A DNA stretch of 64,000 nt from positions 1,488,001 to 1,552,000 of the forward strand of contig NZ_CP074371.1 in the NCBI RefSeq assembly GCF_018362975.1. The letters are read 5' to 3'. Below are positions 1-9,900 of the stretch, one piece after another. Position 1 is the stretch's first letter. Each line of letters starts with the position of its first letter. The notes under the pieces are model-generated. The model saw nothing but the letters and a program-made list of their open reading frames with translations, was not told the DNA's origin and did no database searches. The position numbers and the translations under genes were made by a program. Source of the DNA: Nocardia tengchongensis (GTDB taxonomy: Bacteria; Actinomycetota; Actinomycetes; Mycobacteriales; Mycobacteriaceae).

Positions 1-911
1 ACCGGGTGCGCGCCTGCAAGACCATCGAGGACCTGTCCCAGGTGGTGGTGGAGTACCAGGGCAAGAGCTCGGATCTGGACGGTTTCGTGCGCACGCTGCG
101 CCCGAAGGAGGCCGGTTCGAACGCGGTGCCGGTCTTCGTGTTCCACGCCTCGGGCGGCAACACCCTGGTCTACGAGCCGCTGCTGAACCGCCTGCCGGCC
201 GGTACCCCGATGTTCGGTCTGGAGCGCGTCGAGGGCACCATCGAAGAGCGTGCGCGCCAGTACATTCCGGAGATTCGCAAGAAGCAGCCGGAGGGCCCGT
301 ACATCTTCTACGGCTGGTCGCTGGGCGCGGTGTTCGCATTGAAGGTCGCCGAGATCATGCGGGCCGAGGGCGCGGATGTGCGCGAGGTCGGCCTGATCGA
401 TCTGGCCCTGCCGGTCGAGCCCTTCGACGACTCCGCCGCGGAGCGGGTGGAGCGGATTCGCCGCTATCAGACGTTCGCGCAGAAGAACTACGGCTTCGCC
501 GGTGAGCTCGATGAGGAGCAGCTCGAGGAGCTGGCCGCGGCTTCGGACGCGGAGCAGATCGACATCATCATGGAGCTGCTGAAGTTCGCCGGGGTCGATA
601 TTCCGGGCGGCGTGATCGAGCATCAGCGCACCTCGTGGATCGACAGCAAGGAACTGAACAAGATCGAGCCGACCAAGTACGACGGTCACGTGACCCTGTA
701 CCTGGCGGACCGCTACCACGATGGAATGATCGAGCTGGAACCGCGTTTCGCCGATCGGCGGCCGAACGGCGGCTGGGGCGAGCACATTCCGAATCTGGAG
801 ATCATTCACATTCCGGGTGATCACATCCAGATCATCGACGAGCCGCGAATCTCCACCATCGGTGCCGATCTCGCCAAAAAACTTACGGAGATCGACACCA
901 CCGGGAAATAG
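1..911 (+). CDS. pks13: Polyketide synthase Pks13, C-terminal thioesterase part (5' truncated)
   Basis: Only the last ~303 codons are present; the frame is open from the window edge. A short acyl-carrier-protein tail and linker are followed by an alpha/beta-hydrolase thioesterase domain. The nucleophile elbow GWSLG has its Ser codon at 318-320, and the late catalytic His is in GDHIQ (codon 822-824). In mycolate-making actinobacteria Pks13 condenses two activated fatty acids into the mycolic beta-ketoester, and this domain transfers the product to trehalose. accD4 follows after 52 bp on the same strand, the arrangement known from mycobacteria. That context, with the emb genes nearby, makes Pks13 much likelier than a generic type I PKS. 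Confidence 0.9.
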   Translation, partial: RVRACKTIEDLSQVVVEYQGKSSDLDGFVRTLRPKEAGSNAVPVFVFHASGGNTLVYEPLLNRLPAGTPMFGLERVEGTIEERARQYIPEIRKKQPEGPYIFYGWSLGAVFALKVAEIMRAEGADVREVGLIDLALPVEPFDDSAAERVERIRRYQTFAQKNYGFAGELDEEQLEELAAASDAEQIDIIMELLKFAGVDIPGGVIEHQRTSWIDSKELNKIEPTKYDGHVTLYLADRYHDGMIELEPRFADRRPNGGWGEHIPNLEIIHIPGDHIQIIDEPRISTIGADLAKKLTEIDTTGK

Positions 912-963
912 CACCACCGTGACACGGGTTCTGCGAAAGTAGGTTTTTGCCGGAAGGAGTCCA

Positions 964-2508
964 GTGAGCACCACCGCCGATAAACTCGCCGACCTTCGAC
1001 TCAAGCTCGGCATCGCGAGGGAACCGGCGGGGGAGGCCGGTATCGCCAAGCGGGCGCGGAAATCCATTCCGTCCGCCCGCGAGCGGGTCGACATGCTGCT
1101 GGACCCCGGCACTTTCGTGGAAGTCGGTGCGCTGGTGCGCAATCCGGGCGACAAGAGTGCCCTCTACGGCGACGGCGTGGTCACCGGTCACGGCCTGGTG
1201 GAGGGCCGGCCGGTGGCGGTCTTCTCGCACGACCAGACCGTGTACGGCGGTTCGGTCGGCGAGATGTTCGGCCGCAAGGTCGCGGGCATCATGGAATTCG
1301 CGGCCAAGATGGGCTGTCCGGTGGTCGGCATCAACGACTCCGGCGGCGCCCGCGTGCAGGAGGCGGTGACCTCGCTGGCCTGGTACGCCGAGCTGGGGCG
1401 GCGGCAGGAACCGTTGTCCGGCTTGGTGCCTCAGATCTCGATGATTCTGGGCAGTTGCGCGGGCGGCGCGGTGTACGCGCCGATCAACACTGACGTCGTG
1501 GTCGCCACCGAAGAGGCGTACATGTTCGTGACCGGTCCCAAGGTGATCCGCGAGGTCACTGGTGAGGACGTGAGTCTAGAGGAGCTCGGCGGCGCGAATT
1601 CCCAAGCGCAGTACGGCAATATCCACCATGTGGCGCGGACCGAGAAGGACGCGTTCGAGTGGGTGCGCGACTACCTGAGCTACCTGCCTTCCAGCTGCCA
1701 GGAGCTGCCGCCGATCGTGAATCCCGGTCTGGAACCGGAGATCACCGAGTCGGATCGGGAGCTCGAGGCGATCGTGCCCGACGCCGACAACGCCGGCTAC
1801 GACATGCACGAGATCCTGCTGCGCATCTTCGACGACGGCGCCTTCCACGAATTCGGTGAGGCCTCGGGCCACAATGTGATCTGCGGTTTCGCCCGGGTGG
1901 ATGGTCGCAGCATCGGCGTGGTGGCCAATCAACCCATGGTCTACGCCGGCGCGCTGGATGCGCGCGCCTCGGACAAGGCCGCCCACTTCGTCCGGCTCTG
2001 CGACGCTTTCGAGATTCCGCTGGTCTTCGTGGTCGATACGCCGGGCTTCCTACCCGGGGTGGAGCAGGAGAAGATCGGCGTCATCAAGCGCGGCGGCCGC
2101 TTCATCTTCTCGTTCGTGGAGGCGACGGTGCCGAAGGTGACCGTGGTGATCCGCAAGTCCTACGGCGGCGGCTATGCCGTGATGGGTTCCAAGCAGCTGG
2201 GCGCGGACGTCAATCTGGCCTGGCCGACGGCGCGGATCGCGGTGATGGGCGCGGAGAGCGCGGTGTCGCTGATCGGTGCGAAGACCCTGGCGGCGGCTCC
2301 GGAGGAGCAGCGGGCGGATATGCGCAAGCAGATGATCGACTTCTACAACGCCACGGTGGCGACGCCCTGGGTGGCGGCCGAGCGCGGCTATATCGACGCC
2401 GTGATCGAACCGTCGAGTACTCGGCTGGAAATCCGGCGGGCGTTGCGTTTGCTCCGGGACAAGAGAATTCCCCGCAATCCGCGTAAGCATCACCTGCTGC
2501 CGTTGTAG
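964..2508 (+). CDS. accD4: Acyl-CoA carboxylase beta subunit AccD4
   Basis: A 514-aa carboxyltransferase subunit of the propionyl/acetyl-CoA carboxylase beta family, close to the ~520 aa usual for AccD4. The GTG start is chosen because GGAAGGAG (952-959) sits just upstream. Both halves of the crotonase-like carboxyltransferase fold are recognisable: SGGARVQE and GSCAGGAVY in the N-half, DTPGFLPG and [11 protein letters not shown] in the C-half. In mycolate producers AccD4, with AccA3 and AccD5, carboxylates the long acyl-CoA that becomes the alpha-branch extender for Pks13. The position directly after pks13 supports this job over ordinary propionyl-CoA carboxylation. It ends at a strong hairpin. 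Confidence 0.92.
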   Translation: MSTTADKLADLRLKLGIAREPAGEAGIAKRARKSIPSARERVDMLLDPGTFVEVGALVRNPGDKSALYGDGVVTGHGLVEGRPVAVFSHDQTVYGGSVGEMFGRKVAGIMEFAAKMGCPVVGINDSGGARVQEAVTSLAWYAELGRRQEPLSGLVPQISMILGSCAGGAVYAPINTDVVVATEEAYMFVTGPKVIREVTGEDVSLEELGGANSQAQYGNIHHVARTEKDAFEWVRDYLSYLPSSCQELPPIVNPGLEPEITESDRELEAIVPDADNAGYDMHEILLRIFDDGAFHEFGEASGHNVICGFARVDGRSIGVVANQPMVYAGALDARASDKAAHFVRLCDAFEIPLVFVVDTPGFLPGVEQEKIGVIKRGGRFIFSFVEATVPKVTVVIRKSYGGGYAVMGSKQLGADVNLAWPTARIAVMGAESAVSLIGAKTLAAAPEEQRADMRKQMIDFYNATVATPWVAAERGYIDAVIEPSSTRLEIRRALRLLRDKRIPRNPRKHHLLPL

Positions 2509-2548
2509 GTTTCCGGAACCCGTTGCGGCTCGTCACGAGGTGTGAAAG

Positions 2549-2576
2549 GCTCGCATTTCATTTTTGAAATGCGAGC
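2549..2576 (+). terminator. Perfect 12-bp hairpin after accD4
   Basis: A 12-bp perfect inverted repeat with a TTTT loop lies 40 bp after the accD4 stop and 17 bp before the next start codon. No U-run follows, as is common for actinobacterial terminators. It probably closes the pks13-accD4 transcript. Because it ends so close to the next start codon it could also fold in that gene's leader. Confidence 0.6.
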
Positions 2577-2593
2577 TTGGGAGCGAAGCAGTA

Positions 2594-3070
2594 ATGGCTA
2601 CCCGTCGAATTCGGCAACTCATCATCGGTGGTGCGGCCACCGCCGCCACCGCCCTCGCGGTCATCTCCGCACCGACCGCGTCCGCGGCGACCTACGGAAT
2701 CACCGGTGTCAACGGCCTGGCGCACGTCGGCACCACCTACACCCTCAGCACTCACGTCGGCGCCCCGAACGCGGGGACGCAGGTGGGCTTCTGGGTCGTG
2801 AACCCGGGTAGCAGCACCGTGGTCAGCCTCGGCACCGTTCCGGTCGACGCCTCGGGCAACGCCAGCGTGACCTGGTCCCCGACGGCGGCCGGGCAGTACA
2901 CCTTCACCGCCAACGACGATCTCACCGTCGGCCCCAATGGCGGCTCGACCCTCGGCTTGCAGGCGACCGCGGTGCCCGAGGGCAGCATGGGCGGCACCGG
3001 CAGCTTCAGCGCGATCCCGGTCATCGGCGGGCCGCTGGTGGCCCTGATGAAGCTGATGGGCCTGGTCTAG
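2594..3070 (+). CDS. Small secreted protein with signal peptide
   Basis: A 158-aa protein. The N-terminus has a basic stretch (MATRRIRQ), a hydrophobic core and an AXA-type cleavage site (PTASA, about residue 31). The mature part is Gly/Thr/Val-rich, with alternating patterns resembling an immunoglobulin-like beta-sandwich, and ends in a hydrophobic tail (GGPLVALMKLMGLV). The ATG at 2594 is preferred over a TTG at 2564, which lies inside the hairpin. Many Nocardia surface proteins look like this, but I recognise no named family. Likely exported and possibly envelope-associated; function unknown. Confidence 0.7.
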   Translation: MATRRIRQLIIGGAATAATALAVISAPTASAATYGITGVNGLAHVGTTYTLSTHVGAPNAGTQVGFWVVNPGSSTVVSLGTVPVDASGNASVTWSPTAAGQYTFTANDDLTVGPNGGSTLGLQATAVPEGSMGGTGSFSAIPVIGGPLVALMKLMGLV

Positions 3071-3131
3071 GCGGCTCGCCGATTGCGCTGAATCTATCGG
3101 CTGGCAGGCGCGGATGTGAGAGCCTTCAGCT

Positions 3132-3338
3132 ATGAGTACCTCACCGTTGGCGCTACTCGAAGGCGGGCCGGAAGGCCTCGAAACACGAATCGTTCGGATC
3201 ACTCCACCGGGCGTCGAACTGCGGGTCGCGTACGGAAACGGGTACGAGCGTTTCAGGGTCACGTCACGGTGGCAGGACACCCCGGACGGTAGCCTGCCCG
3301 TCTACGAGTGGGTCGCCCACGTGGACGCCAAGCCGTAG
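3132..3338 (+). CDS. Small DUF5988-like protein
   Basis: A 68-aa protein with the N-terminal pattern ALLEGGP followed by basic/beta-strand segments and a GYERF motif. This matches my memory of the small actinobacterial family annotated DUF5988, often found near transporters or biosynthetic clusters. No signal peptide or membrane segment. Start ATG at 3132; no strong ribosome-binding site is visible. It is convergent with embB across a hairpin terminator. Function unknown. Confidence 0.6.
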   Translation: MSTSPLALLEGGPEGLETRIVRITPPGVELRVAYGNGYERFRVTSRWQDTPDGSLPVYEWVAHVDAKP

Positions 3339-3369
3339 CGACCGGAAACGATAGGGCCCGACAGCGTAA

Positions 3370-3399
3370 GTGGCCGCCCGCGAGATCACGGGCGGCCAC
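3370..3399. terminator. Bidirectional terminator hairpin
   Basis: An 11-bp perfect GC-rich stem (GTGGCCGCCCG and its complement) with an 8-nt loop lies between the convergent 68-aa gene and embB. It can serve both strands. Confidence 0.65.
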
Positions 3400-3419
3400 C
3401 GATTACCCGGTGTCCCGGG

Positions 3420-6400
3420 TCAGAACACGCGCATCTTGCCCGGTGACCAGAACCCGGAGCGCGTCACCTCGTGGGTGTCGATCTGCGCGGGCTTGGGGAA
3501 CTGGCCCTTGGTCGGGTCGGCCGGGTTCGGGTAGTGCGGGACGTATTCCTCCAGCGAACCCCAGTCGCGGTCGTAGTTGTCCTTCAGATAGGTCGGGACG
3601 GTCTTCGACGACGCCAGCATCTGCGCCCAGCCCAGCGGCCCGCCGAACTCCTGCGCCTGCCAGGTGTTCGTGGAGCTGATGGCGAGCGGGCGATCGGGCA
3701 GGATGCGGTACTTCGGGGCCGCCTCGACCACGCCGTTGCGGTGGTCGAACGGGTGCTGGCAGGGGAACTGCAGGCCCACCGCCCAGTCCAGCAGGATCGG
3801 CTGGGTCTCGCCCAGATAGCTGTTGAGCGACACCAGCTTCGGCACCCGCGGCGGGGTGAACGCCAGCCACTGATCGCCGATCAGGATCGGGTCGTTGGCG
3901 CGGATGCGCACCACGTTGGCGTCGTCGGACAGCGCCTCGAGCGGGATGCGCAGGTTCCGCCAGGACGGGGCCGGACCGATGTCCAGCGGCCGGTAGGACC
4001 GGATCTCACCGAGGGTGCCGTCCGGATTGCGGTGCGCGTACTCCAGGAAGATGTCCTGGCCGTAGGTCATGTTGCCGGTGTCGTCGAAGGACATCACCCG
4101 CCCCGCCGCCGAGATGACGATCAGCGGGGTGTCGTCCGAGCGCTGCGGCAGCTGGTACCAGCTGGAGGTCAGCGAGGCGGGCTGCTGCACGCCGTCCTGG
4201 TAGCTGCCCATCACCGGCGTGGTGGCCGGATCCAGGCCGAAGGGCAGGGCCACGGTGGACCCGTTGACGCCCTGCGCGCCCTTGCCGCCGCCGGTGCCCG
4301 CGTTCTGGCCCTCCTCGAAGGCCGGGCCGACGGTCTGGGTGGAGGTGTTGCCGGTACCCGGCTTCACCTCGACGCTGTCGGCGTCCAGCTTGGCGGCGAC
4401 GCCGTTGGCGGAGAAGCCGACCGGGTTCTCACCGGCCAGCGGATCACCGTTCTGCGGCGGGTGGGCCGGGTCGATGATCGGGGTCAGGTTGCCGCCGTTG
4501 ACGTTTCCCTCGACCAGCACGTCATTGGCCAGACCGCAGGTCTTGCCGGTGACCGCGTCGATGTTCGAGCGCGCCAGCGAGTACGCAGGGTACTGCTGTG
4601 CCGCGCCCTTGAGCAGCGACACCACCTCGAAGATCACCATGAGCGCCGCGACCACGGTCAGCGGGATGGCGGCGAACTTGCGGATCCGCTTGCCGCGCCG
4701 GGTCTTCCCGTTGTCCATCGGCTTGGCGTAGCCCTCACGCAGCGATTGCCAGGCCACCACGGCCAGCGCCAGCCCGAACAGCATGAGCATCAGGGTGTTG
4801 GACTGGAAGCCGTGCAGGGAGACGGTCTTGTCGTACCACGGCACGCCGTAGCTGGAGACGTACCAGTAGCCGTTGATGCCGGAGAAGGCGACGGCGAGGG
4901 TGAACAGCAGCCCGGCCAGGAAGACCGACCGGTTCTTGCGGGAGCGCAGCGCGGTGGCCGACACCGCGACCGCCGTCACCGCCGCCAGCGAGCCCGCGAT
5001 GCCCGCGTACGAACCGAAGTGGTGGGTCCACTTGGTCGGGTTGAACATCATGAAGAAGATGGTTCCGAAGACCACGCCCATCAGCCGCCAGGTCGGCGCG
5101 CTGGCGATGCCCGGCACCTGCCGCCGGCGCAGCAGCACCAGCATCGTGGTGATCAGGCACAGGATCATGAGCAGGAACGCGAACCGCCGCGCCAGCGAAC
5201 CGTCCACCGTCTCGACGAACAGGTAGTAGTAGCGCAGGTAGTCCTTGTACCAGGCCAGATTCGGGCCGGTCACCTGCCGCACCCGGTTGGCCTCCATGAT
5301 CCCGGCGAAGGTCTGGTCGGCGAAAACGACCACCAGCACCAGGGTTCCGGCCGCCGCGATGGGCGAGAGCAGGGCCAGGTCGCCGAACTGCTTGCGCCGC
5401 CGCACCACGATCGCGACCAGCGGCCGGATGCCGGCGAGCAGGGCCGCCACACACATCAGGCCGGTCGGTGCGGCCGCCAGCGTGAACGCCGCCACCAGCA
5501 CCGCGACCGCGGCGGGCAGCAGGCGTGAGGTGGCGATGGCGCGTTCGATGGAGACCCAGGTGAGCAGCGCGCCCAGGGCCACGATCGGTTCCGACCGCAG
5601 GCCGTTGTCGTAGGGCAGCCAGAAGGCCAGGAACACCAGGCCGCCGGTCCACAGTGCGACCTGGGACCGCGCGACGGCGTTGCCCAGTCGCGGCACCACT
5701 TCGCGGCTGATCACCATCCAGCACAGGATTCCGCAGAGCAGCGCGGGAATTCGCACCCACGGGCTGGCGGTGGAGATCTCGGCGAAGGCCTGGATGACGT
5801 AGTAGTACCAGCCGAACGGCGCTTCCGGCACGCCGAACCAGCGGAAGTAGTTGGCCAGGTAGCCCGCATGCGGGGCGACCCGCACCATGCTCAGGATGTA
5901 GCCGTCGTCGGAGGTGTTGGCGCCCACGAAATGCCACAGCAGCAGGGTGCCGATGATGCCGCCGTCGGCCCAGGTCGGCTTCAGCCAGTGCGCGGGCAGG
6001 ATGCGCCGGTGTCCGCGCCCGTCGCTGGTGTCCAGCACCGCGAGCGCGCCCATGGACAGCAGGGTGAGCAGCACGGCGGCGATGACGGCGACCATTTTCA
6101 GCACGGTCGGCGAGGAGGAGAACCGGGAGTCGATCGTCATGTGGAACGAAAGGCCGTCCGGCACGCCGCCTTTCATGTCGGTGAAGACGCCCACCACCTG
6201 GGGCCGCAGGTCGCCCAGCAGCCGGCCGTCGACGGGGACGGTGACCAGTTCACGGCCGCCGTCGGGGGTGGTCTTCTCGACGGTGCGGGTGACGCCCTCG
6301 AAGTTCGCGTAGGTCTGGGTGCTGTCGGAGGTGATGACGAGCTTGGAGCACTCGCTCATCTCCGCGCGGGTGGCGGTGGCCACCACGGCATTCCGGTCCA

Positions 6401-6779
6401 GCACGTCCACGCTCTCACCGGACACGCGGACGAACATGGCCTCCAGGTCCGCGCCCTTGCCCTGCGGCGGCGCCGTTGCCAGCAGGATGCCGCCGCGCGG
6501 ATCCAGTTGCCCGACCGCGGAACAGGGGATGGTGACATTCACGTCGATCGGCACCTGCGACACCAGGGCCGCCTGCACCGGATCGAGTGACCCGGCCTGC
6601 GGCCAGCTCAGCTCCGCCTGCGTCTGCTGCACCGGCAGGAACGGCGTCGCCAGCGCGAACAGCGCCCCGAGCAGGCCCGCGACAATGGCTATCAGCTTGG
6701 CGATCCGGAAATCGCGCGGAGTCGCCGGGTCGGTCGCCGGTGGATTCGGCTTGGTGAGGACTGCGGAGGCGTCTGGCAC
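3420..6779 (-). CDS. embB: Arabinosyltransferase, EmbB-like
   Basis: A 1119-aa protein of the EmbA/B/C family: a GT-C integral-membrane glycosyltransferase using decaprenyl-phosphoryl-arabinose to extend arabinan outside the membrane. Order: an N-terminal TM segment with the LPVQQT/WPQ signature, a periplasmic jelly-roll, a multi-TM core and a C-terminal carbohydrate-binding domain. The catalytic GT-C acidic pair is D291-D292 (SDDGYI). The residue equivalent to M. tuberculosis EmbB Met306 is Met298, seven residues later. The C-terminus (RSGFWSPGKMRV) and the segment TQPILLDWAVGL resemble EmbB best; the middle is also EmbA-like. It is the last emb gene in transcription order. A hairpin separates it from the upstream emb gene, so it may have its own promoter. 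Confidence 0.88.
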   Translation of the reverse strand: MPDASAVLTKPNPPATDPATPRDFRIAKLIAIVAGLLGALFALATPFLPVQQTQAELSWPQAGSLDPVQAALVSQVPIDVNVTIPCSAVGQLDPRGGILLATAPPQGKGADLEAMFVRVSGESVDVLDRNAVVATATRAEMSECSKLVITSDSTQTYANFEGVTRTVEKTTPDGGRELVTVPVDGRLLGDLRPQVVGVFTDMKGGVPDGLSFHMTIDSRFSSSPTVLKMVAVIAAVLLTLLSMGALAVLDTSDGRGHRRILPAHWLKPTWADGGIIGTLLLWHFVGANTSDDGYILSMVRVAPHAGYLANYFRWFGVPEAPFGWYYYVIQAFAEISTASPWVRIPALLCGILCWMVISREVVPRLGNAVARSQVALWTGGLVFLAFWLPYDNGLRSEPIVALGALLTWVSIERAIATSRLLPAAVAVLVAAFTLAAAPTGLMCVAALLAGIRPLVAIVVRRRKQFGDLALLSPIAAAGTLVLVVVFADQTFAGIMEANRVRQVTGPNLAWYKDYLRYYYLFVETVDGSLARRFAFLLMILCLITTMLVLLRRRQVPGIASAPTWRLMGVVFGTIFFMMFNPTKWTHHFGSYAGIAGSLAAVTAVAVSATALRSRKNRSVFLAGLLFTLAVAFSGINGYWYVSSYGVPWYDKTVSLHGFQSNTLMLMLFGLALAVVAWQSLREGYAKPMDNGKTRRGKRIRKFAAIPLTVVAALMVIFEVVSLLKGAAQQYPAYSLARSNIDAVTGKTCGLANDVLVEGNVNGGNLTPIIDPAHPPQNGDPLAGENPVGFSANGVAAKLDADSVEVKPGTGNTSTQTVGPAFEEGQNAGTGGGKGAQGVNGSTVALPFGLDPATTPVMGSYQDGVQQPASLTSSWYQLPQRSDDTPLIVISAAGRVMSFDDTGNMTYGQDIFLEYAHRNPDGTLGEIRSYRPLDIGPAPSWRNLRIPLEALSDDANVVRIRANDPILIGDQWLAFTPPRVPKLVSLNSYLGETQPILLDWAVGLQFPCQHPFDHRNGVVEAAPKYRILPDRPLAISSTNTWQAQEFGGPLGWAQMLASSKTVPTYLKDNYDRDWGSLEEYVPHYPNPADPTKGQFPKPAQIDTHEVTRSGFWSPGKMRVF

Positions 6780-6858
6780 GGTTGCTGATCGTATCTGCCC
6801 TCGCTGAGAGTGGCGGTGTTCACTCCCGTGCCGTGACAGGCATAGTGAAAGTCATCGC

Positions 6859-6895
6859 AGAAGCCCGCCCGAAGCAGTGCTTCGAGCGGGCTTCT
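6859..6895 (-). terminator. Strong hairpin between the two emb genes
   Basis: A 10-bp outer stem (AGAAGCCCGC) and a 6-bp inner stem (CGAAGC) are separated by one mismatch, with a 3-nt loop. It lies just after the stop of the upstream emb gene and 80 bp before embB. It looks like an intrinsic terminator or attenuator partly uncoupling the two genes. Confidence 0.6.
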
Positions 6896-6903
6896 CACAA
6901 CTC

Positions 6904-9900
6904 CTACTTGGCCTTGATCGGCGAGTCCTTGGCCAGTCCGGAGCGGGTTTGCACGGTCACGTCCAGGGTCGGGTGGGAATTCGCGCTCGGGGCGTAGGGC
7001 GTGAACTGCTCGAGTGCGCCCCAGTCCCGCCGCCAGTCGTGGTTCAGGTACGACGGCCGGGTCTGCGACTGCAGCAGCAGGCCGGTCCAGCCGAGCGGAC
7101 CGCCGCCGATGTCGTCCTGCCAGGCATTGGAGGCGTCCTGGCCCACCCGGTCGGGCAGGATCCGCCATTCGGGCACCTCGGCGACGCCGTCGTGGTGGTC
7201 GAACGGGCGCTGGCAGGGGAAGGCGAGGCCGACGTGCCAGTCCTCGAGCACGGGGGCGTGCTCGCCGACAAGGGAATTCAGCGTCTCCAGCTTGGGCAGC
7301 CGGGGCGGGGTGACGGCCAGCCACTGGCGCGGGGTGATGTCGGCGTCGTTGAGCACCAGGCGAATCGCATTCGCGCCCGCGGGGATCTGGTCCAGCGGGA
7401 TGCGCAGGTTGCGCCAGGACGGGTTGGGGCCGATGTCGATGGGCCGGATCTGGCCGACGTCGCCGACCGCGCCGGAGGCGTCGCGGGTGCCGTATTCGAC
7501 GATCAGGTCCTGTCCATAGGTCTGGACGCCGTCCTTGTCGAAGGACTTGATCCGGCCCGCGGCCGTCACCACCAGTACCTGGTACGCGGGATCATTGCGC
7601 ACCCGGCTCAACTGCTCGGCGTTGTACCACTGCGTGGTGAGCTTCGAAACCTGCTGCTCGCCATCGGCGTAACTGCCCAGGACCGGGGTCTTGGCCGGGT
7701 CCAGGCCGAACGGCAGGGCGACCGAGCTGCCGTTCACGCCGGCCTGCTCGCTCTTGCCGCCGCCGGTGCCCGCGCCGGTGGTCTTGGAGGTCTTGTTGCC
7801 GGACTTGTCGTTCACCGAGTTGGCGCCGCCGGTGACGGTCTCCTCGGCGTCCGCGGTGAGGTCGGAGGCCACGCCGTTGGGGGTGAATCCGGTGTTCTGC
7901 GCGGCCAATCCGTCGGCGTCGGAGCCGGTCCACGGATGCAGCAGCGACCCGGCGGTGTCGGTCTCCACCAGCACCTCGTTGGCCAGGGCACACGAATCGC
8001 CCTTCAGCGCGCGCAGATTCGACTGCGCGATGGAGTAGGCCGGGTACTGCCCGACCGCCGCCTTGGCCAGCGACAGCACCTCGAACAGCACCAGCGCCGC
8101 CGCCGCGATGGTGAGCGGCATGCTGGCGAACTTGTCGAACCCGCGCACCGGGCGCGGCTGCGCGTACGGCTCCCGGAAGTGCTGGTAGGCCGCGATCAGC
8201 AGGCACAGCACGGCCAGGCCGAGGAACAGCGTCGAGAAGCCCTTGCCCGCGACCAGCGGGGCCTTGTCGAACCACGGCACGCCGTAGCTGGACACGTACC
8301 ACCAGCCGTTGGGCCCGGTGAAGGTCATGGCCAGCAGGAAGAACACCGCGGCCGTGAACAGCGTCCGGTTGCGCGGCGAGCGAATCCCGTTGACCCCCAC
8401 CGCGACCGCGGCCAGCGCCGCCAGCGAGCCCGCCAGCCCCGCGTAGACGCCGAAGTGGTGGGTCCACTTGGTGGGCGTGAACATCATCAGGAACAGCGAC
8501 ATGAACACGATGCCCAGCACTCGCGCCGAGGGCCCGCGCGAGGTGCCCGGGATGCGGCCGTTCTTGCGCAGCATCACCATGACGCACACGCCCAGGCACA
8601 GCAGCATGGCCAGGATGCCGAAGCGGCGGGCCAGCGAGCCGTCGGGGGAGAGCATGAGCAGCGAATCCCAGCGCGTGCGCTCGTCGAACCAGGCCACATT
8701 GGGCCCGATCAGGGTGCGCACCCGGGTGGCCTCCATGACCGAGGCCAGGGTCTGGTCGCCGAAAACGACCACCAGCACCAGGGTTCCGGCGGCCATGCCC
8801 GGCGCCAGCAGCGCCGCGTAGCGCAGCAGCCAGTTGCCCGGCTGATTCTTCGCCCGCTTGATGATGACCATGAGCACCGGTCGCGCGCCCGCGATCATGG
8901 CCGCGATGCAGATCAGGCCGGTGGGTCCGGCGGCCAGTGAGAAGGCCGCGATCAGCACGCCGACCGCCGCGGGCAGCAGCCGCCCGGTGGCGACGGCGCG
9001 TTCGATGGAGCACCAGGTCAGCAGCGCGCCGGCGGCGATCAGCGGTTCGGGTCGCAGGCCGTTGTCGTAGGGCATCCAGGCGGCCAGGAACACCAGGCCG
9101 GCGGTCCAGACGGCGACCTGGTCGCGGCGCACCCGCGATCCCAAGCGCGGCAGCACTTCCCGGCTGATCACCAGCCAGCACACGATGCCGGCCAGCAGCG
9201 CGGGCAGTCGCATCCACGGGCTGGAGTCGCTGATCCGGGTCATCCAGGCCAGCACCTCGTACGGCCACCCGAACGGCGCCTCGGCGACTCCGAACCAGCG
9301 GTAGTAGTTGGCCATGTACCCCGAATACTTCGAGGCCCGAGCCATATTCAGGATGTAGCCGTCATCGGAGGTGTTCGCCCCGATGAAGTGCCACACCACC
9401 AGGGTGCCCAGCACCGCGACGTCGGCGAGCCGGATCCGCCACCAGTGCGCGGGCAGGAAGCGGCGCGGCTTGCGCCCGTCGGAGGTGTCGAGCAGGTGCA
9501 GTGCGTAGAGCGCCAGCAGGGTGAACAGCACCGCCCCGATGATCGCCGCGCGCTTGAGCCAGCTCGGACTGGAGGTGAACCGCGCATCGATATCGACGGT
9601 GGCCGAGGCGTTCCCGAGCTGATCCCGCTTCAGATCGGTGAACAGGCCCACCACCTGCGGCCGGGTGTCCCCGCCGACCGTGCCGACGAACGGTGTCCCG
9701 TCCTTGCGCGTGACCCCGGTGAATTCCACCCGGGTCTGGTTCGCGTCCGAGTGGACCGTAACGGCCCCGCAGTCGCCGATCTCGGCCACCGGCGCGGACA
9801 GCAGCGGAATCAGCCGCACCAGCACCGAAACCGTGGGCCCCTTGCCCGGTTCGTCGCTGACCTTGACGACCAGTCCCTTGGTCTCGGCCTGCCCCGACGC

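Noticed and set aside
3471..5528. 685-aa plus-strand frame over embB
   Set aside because: Val/Arg/His-rich shadow; likewise the 687-aa frame over the second emb gene.
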